A DNA stretch of 64,000 bases from Magnetospirillum sp. 15-1 (GTDB lineage Bacteria > Pseudomonadota > Alphaproteobacteria > Rhodospirillales > Magnetospirillaceae): positions 70,538-134,537 of the forward strand of contig NZ_FXXN01000025.1 of the NCBI RefSeq assembly GCF_900184795.1, given 5' to 3'. Every line of letters begins with the position of its first letter. Position 1 is the stretch's first letter. Of this stretch, positions 57,596-64,000 are shown piece by piece. A model generated the notes under the pieces. That model was not told the origin of the DNA. It was given only the letters and a program-made list of their open reading frames with translations, and searched no databases. A program made the translations under genes and the position numbers.

Positions 57596-59176
57596 ATGGC
57601 GGACGATCCCAACGACAGAAGGGCGGAACTGCAGCGCCGGGCGCGCGACCTCGCGGCCATGCGGGGCGCTGCGTCCAAGCCCGCCCAGGCCGAACCGGAA
57701 GCTCCCGCCGCCGAGTCCGAGGCCCCGGCGGCCGTCCCCGCTGCCGCCCCCGCCGCCGACGGCGCCAGGAGCGGCGGCCTGCTGGAACTGCTGGTCAGCC
57801 TGTTCAAGCCCAAGTCCGCCCAGCCGCCCCAGCCGGTTCCGGTTCCCGTCGCCGCCGAGGGGCCGTCCTTCACCATCTTGGTGGCGGCGCTGTCCGGCGA
57901 TGCCGATGGGCAGGCGGCCACCCAGCTCAATCAGGTCCTCAACGCCCGCCCGGCCTTCAAGGTCAAGGCGGTGCCGCGCGTCTACCAGCTGGACCGCCTG
58001 GACGACCCGGCCCTGGTGGCCGGCGTGTCGCTCAACACAAGGCACGCGGTGGCCGAGGAGGACGCCGATCTGCTGGTATGGGGCGAGTTCGGCAAGGACG
58101 GCTATCGTCTGCGCCTCGCCACCGCCAGCAATGACGACGAGCGCGCCGCCTCGTTCGGCACCACCACCCGCATCGAGCTGCCCGCCGAGCTGGGCGAGGG
58201 ACCGTCCAACCTGCTCTATGCCGCCTGCCTCGCCGCCGTGGAGGTCCCCACCGAGGCGCACCGCAACTCCATCCGCCGCCTGATGCCCGCCGCCGCCGCT
58301 CAGGTGGAGAGTCTGGCCGCCAAGCCGCCGGTGCAGATGTCCATGGGACAGCAGCGCTCGTGCCAGCTGGTGTTCGGCCATGTCGCCACCATCAACGCCA
58401 TGGTGGTGCCGGCGGAGGAAACCAACCTGTGGTTCGACAAGGCCATCAACGCCTACCGTCAGGCCCAGCGGCGTCTGGCCCGCACCGACCCCACCTGGGA
58501 GACCGGGCTGATCCACAAGCATATCGGCGCGGTGCTGTCGGCCAAGGCGGAACGGTCCAAGGACCCCGCGCCCTTGCTGGAGGAAGCCATCAAGGAATGG
58601 CGTCAGGCGGTGGAATGCCTGCCCCGCGCCCTGATGCCGCAGGAATGGGCCTCGGCCCAGGTGCGGCTGGGGGTGGCGCTCTATCGTCTCGACCTCAAGA
58701 CCGGCCAGACCGAGTTGCTGCGCGAATCGGTGCAGGCGCTGCAGGCCACGCTGCAGGTCTATTCCCGCACCGAGACGCCTCAGCGCTGGGCCGAGGTCAT
58801 GCACAACATCGCCCAGGTTCTGGAAGTCTATGGCGACCAGTTGAAGAGCACCGAGGTCCTGAAGCGCTCCATCGACGCCTGCCATTCGGTGCTGGAGATC
58901 AGAACGCGCGAGCGCGGGCCGCTGGCCTGGGCGGCGACCCAGAACACGCTCGGCTCGGCCCTGTTCCTGCTGGACCGTCATTCCACAGGCGCCGGCCATC
59001 TGACCGAGGCGGAACAGGCGCTGGCCGCCGCGCTGGAGGTGTTCCAGAACCACGGCGCCAAGGGACCGGCCAAGGTGGCGGCCAAGAATCTCGGCCATGT
59101 GCGCAAACTGGCCGAAACCCGCAAGACCCGCCAGGTGATCGAACCCCATTGGCTGGACGATCCCGACAGCAAGTAG
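57596..59176 (+). CDS. TPR-like hypothetical protein
   Basis: 526 residues. Residues 1-90 are a charged helix ('DRRAELQRRARDLAAMRG') followed by Ala/Pro linker. Residues 90-210 form an alpha/beta unit ('SFTILVAALSGDADGQAATQ', 'VWGEFGKDGYRLRLATAS') resembling the FlgO/'TolB-like' N-terminal region seen in some TPR proteins. Residues 260-510 hold TPR-type helices ('WASAQVRLGVALYRLDL', 'WAEVMHNIAQVLEVYGDQLK', 'WAATQNTLGSALFLLDRH'). There is no membrane segment or signal. Probably a cytoplasmic scaffold; partner unknown. Confidence 0.75.
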   Translation: MADDPNDRRAELQRRARDLAAMRGAASKPAQAEPEAPAAESEAPAAVPAAAPAADGARSGGLLELLVSLFKPKSAQPPQPVPVPVAAEGPSFTILVAALSGDADGQAATQLNQVLNARPAFKVKAVPRVYQLDRLDDPALVAGVSLNTRHAVAEEDADLLVWGEFGKDGYRLRLATASNDDERAASFGTTTRIELPAELGEGPSNLLYAACLAAVEVPTEAHRNSIRRLMPAAAAQVESLAAKPPVQMSMGQQRSCQLVFGHVATINAMVVPAEETNLWFDKAINAYRQAQRRLARTDPTWETGLIHKHIGAVLSAKAERSKDPAPLLEEAIKEWRQAVECLPRALMPQEWASAQVRLGVALYRLDLKTGQTELLRESVQALQATLQVYSRTETPQRWAEVMHNIAQVLEVYGDQLKSTEVLKRSIDACHSVLEIRTRERGPLAWAATQNTLGSALFLLDRHSTGAGHLTEAEQALAAALEVFQNHGAKGPAKVAAKNLGHVRKLAETRKTRQVIEPHWLDDPDSK

Positions 59177-59238
59177 CTTCCCAAAACGGGCGCCGCGCAC
59201 TATGGTCCGGCAGCCCCGACTCAAGTTGATTGCCTTCC

Positions 59239-61041
<1,803 letters not shown>

Positions 61042-61080
61042 ATCCACGCTGTCGGCAGCATTTCGAGCGGCCAGATCGCG

Positions 61081-61195
61081 TCACCACGAAGGCACGAAGA
61101 AAAGGGAAGGACACGAGGAAGGAAGAAATCTCCTTCTTTTTCCTTCCCTCTCCTTCGTGCCTTCGCGCCTTCGCGCCTTCGCGCCTTCGTGGTGA
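61081..61195. repeat. Imperfect palindromic repeat element
   Basis: TCACCACGAAGG (61081-61092) is matched by its exact complement CCTTCGTGGTGA (61184-61195). Between them, GGAAGG-rich and CCTTCC-rich halves also pair, so the whole 115 bases can fold as one hairpin. The right half holds a tandem 8-bp unit GCCTTCGC (three copies plus a variant, 61159-61190). It looks like an interspersed non-coding repeat inserted between lepA and the DUF58 gene; similar 'CACGAAGGCACGAAG' elements are known dispersed in proteobacterial genomes. Confidence 0.8.
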
Positions 61196-61288
61196 AAGAC
61201 ACGCCCCTGCCGCCGTCCTGTCGTTCGGGGTGACGCGCCGTGGCAATGCCACTAGACTTGCCTTCCTTCAATCCCAAGGCAGGACCGG

Positions 61289-62185
61289 ATGATCGGCGCG
61301 ACGGGTTCAGGACGACAGGGGAGTGGCGGACAGGCCGAGCTGCGGGCCGAGGAGCTGGCCTCGCGCTTTCCGCCGTTGCTGGTCGAGGCCGAGCGCGTGG
61401 CGCAATCGGTCGCCCAGGGAACCCACGGCCGCCGCCGGGCCGGCTCGGGCGATGCCTTCTGGCAGTACCGCCGGGCCCAGCCGGGCGACGGGGCCGGAGC
61501 CATCGACTGGCGCCGCTCGGCCCGCTCCGACCATCTTTATGTGCGCGAGACCGAATGGGCGGCGTCGCAGACCGTCTGGCTGTGGCTGGACGGCTCGCCC
61601 TCCATGCACTGGCGCTCCGACACCGGCCTGCCCACCAAGCACTCCCGCGCCCGTCTGCTGATCCTCGCCCTGGCCGCCTTGGCTCTCAAGGGCGGCGAAC
61701 GGGTGGCGCCGCTGGCCGGCACCGCGCCGCCCTGCTGGGGCAACGGGGCGCTGTCCCGGCTGGCCGACGCCCTGGAACGCGCCGCCGACGCGCCGCCCGC
61801 CCCGCCGGATCGCCTGCCCCGCCACGCCACCCTGGTCCTGGCCGGCGACTTCCTCGATCCCCTGCCCCAGATTCAGGCCCGCATGGAAGCACTGGCCGGA
61901 CTGGGGGCCGGCGGCCATCTTCTGCAGGTGCTGGACCCCGCCGAGGAAACCCTGCCCTATGCCGGCCGCCTGCGCTTCCAGGGCCTGGAGGGCGAAGGGG
62001 AGCTGGAGACCGGCCGGGCCGAGGACCTGCGCGACGACTACCGGCGGCGGCTGACCGCCCAGCGCGACGGGCTGGCCGCCATGGCGCGGGGGCTGGGATG
62101 GAGTTTCGCCACCCACCGCACCGATCGCCCGGCCGCCGCCTGTCTGCTGGCCTTGGCCCAGAAAGTGGGGGGGCAGGCCCCATGA
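61289..62185 (+). CDS. DUF58 family protein
   Basis: 298 residues. 'GSGDAFWQYRRAQPGDGAGA' followed by 'IDWRRSARSDHLYVRETEW' is the DUF58 signature (R-x-Y-x-x-G-D-x-x-R-x-I-D-W), followed by a vWA-like strand 'TVWLWLDGSPSMHW' with D-x-S-x-S-like metal site altered to D-G-S-P-S. Such genes usually sit in a MoxR-DUF58-BatA operon involved in protein maturation or stress tolerance. No moxR gene is upstream in the window; the BatA/DUF4159-type gene follows with ATGA overlap. Confidence 0.9.
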   Translation: MIGATGSGRQGSGGQAELRAEELASRFPPLLVEAERVAQSVAQGTHGRRRAGSGDAFWQYRRAQPGDGAGAIDWRRSARSDHLYVRETEWAASQTVWLWLDGSPSMHWRSDTGLPTKHSRARLLILALAALALKGGERVAPLAGTAPPCWGNGALSRLADALERAADAPPAPPDRLPRHATLVLAGDFLDPLPQIQARMEALAGLGAGGHLLQVLDPAEETLPYAGRLRFQGLEGEGELETGRAEDLRDDYRRRLTAQRDGLAAMARGLGWSFATHRTDRPAAACLLALAQKVGGQAP

Positions 62186-64000
62186 CCCTGCTGCCCGGCT
62201 TCGCCTTCGCCGCCCCCTGGGCGCTGGCGCTGCTGGCCGGCCTGCCGCTGCTGTGGCGGTTGCTGCGGGTGACGCCGCCCCGCCCCCGCAAGGTGGCGTT
62301 TCCCGCCTTGCCCTTGCTGCTGGGCCTTGACACCGCCCGGCGACAGACGGAGACCACGCCGTTCTGGCTATTGCTGCTGCGCCTGATCCTCGCCGCCCTG
62401 CTGATCCTGGCCGCCGCCGGCCCCAGCCTGGACTCCCGCCCCGTCGGCGAGGGTGAAGGGCCGCTACTGGTGGTGATCGACGACGGCTGGGCCTCGGCGC
62501 GGGACTGGGACCGGCGCCACGACCATCTGGACGGATTGCTGGCCGCCGCCGAGCGCACCGGCCGCCCGGTCCTGCTGCTGAACACCGCGCCGCCCGCCGA
62601 TGGCGGCCCCATCACCCTGGGCAGGCTGATGCCGGCCGCCGAGGCCCGCACCCTGGCGGCGGGCATGGAGCCCCGGCCGTGGCCCACCGACCGCGCTGCC
62701 GCCGTCAAGGCGCTGGACTCCCTGTCCTTTGACCGCGCCGGGCGGGTGGTATGGCTGAGCGACGGACTGGCCGACCCGGCTGATGCCGCCCTGGCCCGCC
62801 GGCTGCAGGGCCTGGGAGGGGAACTGGATGTGGTGACGGGCAGGAGCGGCCGTCTGCTGCTGCCGCCCGAGGCCGGCGCCTCCGCCGAGCGTTTGGCCCC
62901 CATCGCCCGCCGCCTGCCGGCACCGGAGGCCGAGCCGGTGGCGGTGCGGGCGCTGGATGCCAAGGGCGTGGTGCTGGCCCGGGGCGAAGGCCGCTTCGAG
63001 CCCGGCCGCGCCACCGCCCAGATCACCGTCGACCTGCCTACCGCGCTGCGCAACCGGCTGACCCGCCTGGAGATCGAGGGCGAGCATTCGGCCGGCGCCA
63101 CCCTGCTGCTGGATGAAAGCAGCCGGCGGCGCTCGGTGGGGATGGCCGGCGGCGATCCCTCGTCGGCGCCGCTGCTCGACCGCCTCTATTACGTGGAGCG
63201 GGCCCTGGCGCCCCATGCCGAGCTGAAGCGGGGCGAGGCGGCGGAGTTGGCCGCCGATCCGGCGCTCGACGTGATCATCCTGGCCGATCTGCCCCTGCCC
63301 ACCGGCCCCACCGCCTTCAAGCTGGCCGCAAGGGTCGAGCAGGGCGGCGTGCTGGTGCGTTTCGCCGGGCCGCTGGTCGCCCAAGGCGCCGTCGGCGACC
63401 CGCTGCTTCCCGTCCCCCTGCTCTCGGGCGGGCGCGCCCTGGGCGGCGTGCTGTCGTGGACGACGCCCATGCGCCTCGCCCCCTTCCCCGAAACGTCGCC
63501 CTTCCATGGCCTCGCCATCCCCGACGACGTGGAAATCCGGTCGCAGGTGCTGGCCGAGCCCGGACTGGAGCTGGCGCAGCGTACCTGGGCGTCGCTGACC
63601 GACGGTACCCCCCTGGTCACCGCCCTGCGGCGCGGCAGGGGCTGGGTGGTGCTGATCCACACCAGCGCCAATGCGGAATGGGGCAACCTCGCCCTGTCGG
63701 GTCTGTTCGTCGACATGCTGCGCCGCCTCACCGCCCTGTCCCAGGGGGGAAGCGGCACGGCGGCCCAGACGGGCAAGCTGGCACCCGCCGACCTGCTGGA
63801 CGGGCTGGGGCGCCTCGCCCCCGCCGCCGGCATCGCCGCCCCCATGGAGCGGGACGCCCTGGCCGCCACCCTTCCCCAGCCCCGTCATCCACCCGGCTTC
63901 TATGGCCCGGCCGAGGCGCGGGCCGCCTTCAATCTCGGCCCCGCCCTCCCCCCCGCCAGCCGTCTGGTGCCGCCGCCCGGCGCCGCCGCCAGATCCGCCA
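62182..64000 (+). CDS. BatA-like / DUF4159-type membrane protein, 3' truncated by window end
   Basis: 606 codons are visible, open to the last base. N-terminal BatA-type region: helix 'PGFAFAAPWALALLAGLPLL', 'PPRPRKVAFPALPLLLGLD', helix 'PFWLLLLRLILAALLILAAA'. A vWA-like stretch follows ('GPLLVVIDDGWASARDWDRR', 'VVWLSDGLADPADAALARRL'), then a long periplasmic region and 'GRGWVVLIHTSANAEWGNLA' typical of large aerotolerance-type proteins. The DUF4159 domain expected at the C-terminus would lie beyond the window. Starts in the DUF58 stop (ATGA). Confidence 0.85.
   Translation, partial: MTLLPGFAFAAPWALALLAGLPLLWRLLRVTPPRPRKVAFPALPLLLGLDTARRQTETTPFWLLLLRLILAALLILAAAGPSLDSRPVGEGEGPLLVVIDDGWASARDWDRRHDHLDGLLAAAERTGRPVLLLNTAPPADGGPITLGRLMPAAEARTLAAGMEPRPWPTDRAAAVKALDSLSFDRAGRVVWLSDGLADPADAALARRLQGLGGELDVVTGRSGRLLLPPEAGASAERLAPIARRLPAPEAEPVAVRALDAKGVVLARGEGRFEPGRATAQITVDLPTALRNRLTRLEIEGEHSAGATLLLDESSRRRSVGMAGGDPSSAPLLDRLYYVERALAPHAELKRGEAAELAADPALDVIILADLPLPTGPTAFKLAARVEQGGVLVRFAGPLVAQGAVGDPLLPVPLLSGGRALGGVLSWTTPMRLAPFPETSPFHGLAIPDDVEIRSQVLAEPGLELAQRTWASLTDGTPLVTALRRGRGWVVLIHTSANAEWGNLALSGLFVDMLRRLTALSQGGSGTAAQTGKLAPADLLDGLGRLAPAAGIAAPMERDALAATLPQPRHPPGFYGPAEARAAFNLGPALPPASRLVPPPGAAARSA

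Overview
The window is GC-rich, densely packed chromosomal DNA from an alphaproteobacterium, most likely a Rhodospirillales member of the Magnetospirillum type. The basis is the division-plane ATPase MipZ, the alphaproteobacterial flagellar regulators FlaF, FlbT and FliX, an alphaproteobacterial-style DksA, bacteriohemerythrin, CheZ, and a complete dcw cluster. The genus is inferred; no magnetosome genes, tRNAs, insertion sequences, prophage or CRISPR are present.

Layout. 0-5 kb: end of a FemAB/GNAT-like gene, a TPR O-GlcNAc-transferase-like gene, flaF, a cobalamin-type aminotransferase that seems to start at CTG, and two small unknown genes. 5-10 kb (minus strand): a catalytically degenerate acyl-CoA ligase, a DUF3800 gene of lower GC, a TIM-barrel glycosidase-like secreted protein and an LhgO-type oxidoreductase. 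9.9-14.3 kb: a molybdopterin oxidoreductase overlapping mipZ, a soluble chemoreceptor-like protein with inverted domain order, and dksA. 14.4-22.4 kb: flagellar block with fliX divergent from flgI-flgJ(N)-flgN-flgK-flgL, then convergent flbT; a good sigma-54-type promoter precedes flgI. 22.5-26.9 kb (minus): DsbA-fold isomerase, SDR, RidA, DUF1491, a cyclic-nucleotide-gated-type K+ channel and an EEP-family enzyme. 27-28.2 kb: hemerythrin and CheZ. 28.3-28.7 kb: RNase P RNA with its own promoter.

29-51.6 kb is the division and cell-wall cluster, all on plus: mraZ-rsmH-ftsL-ftsI-murE-murF-mraY-murD-ftsW-murG-murC-murB-ddl-ftsQ-ftsA-ftsZ, then lpxC, bamD and recN. Most neighbours overlap by 4 bp (ATGA/GTGA), which implies one translationally coupled operon from a promoter that carries a clear MraZ operator. 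A strong terminator follows ftsZ. These genes make lipid II from UDP-MurNAc precursors, polymerise it at the septum and organise the Z ring; lpxC and bamD add outer-membrane biogenesis.

51.8-64 kb: a small outer-membrane barrel protein, ligA, a convergent degenerate EAL-domain protein overlapping ligA, a NarL-type response regulator, an AT-rich gene-free gap, a TPR-like unknown, lepA, a short palindromic repeat element, a DUF58 gene and a truncated BatA/DUF4159-type membrane protein that runs off the end. No wholly new multi-gene system is evident. The most unusual items are the degenerate enzymes (acyl-CoA ligase, EAL protein), the inverted chemoreceptor-like protein, and the glycosyltransferase beside flaF.
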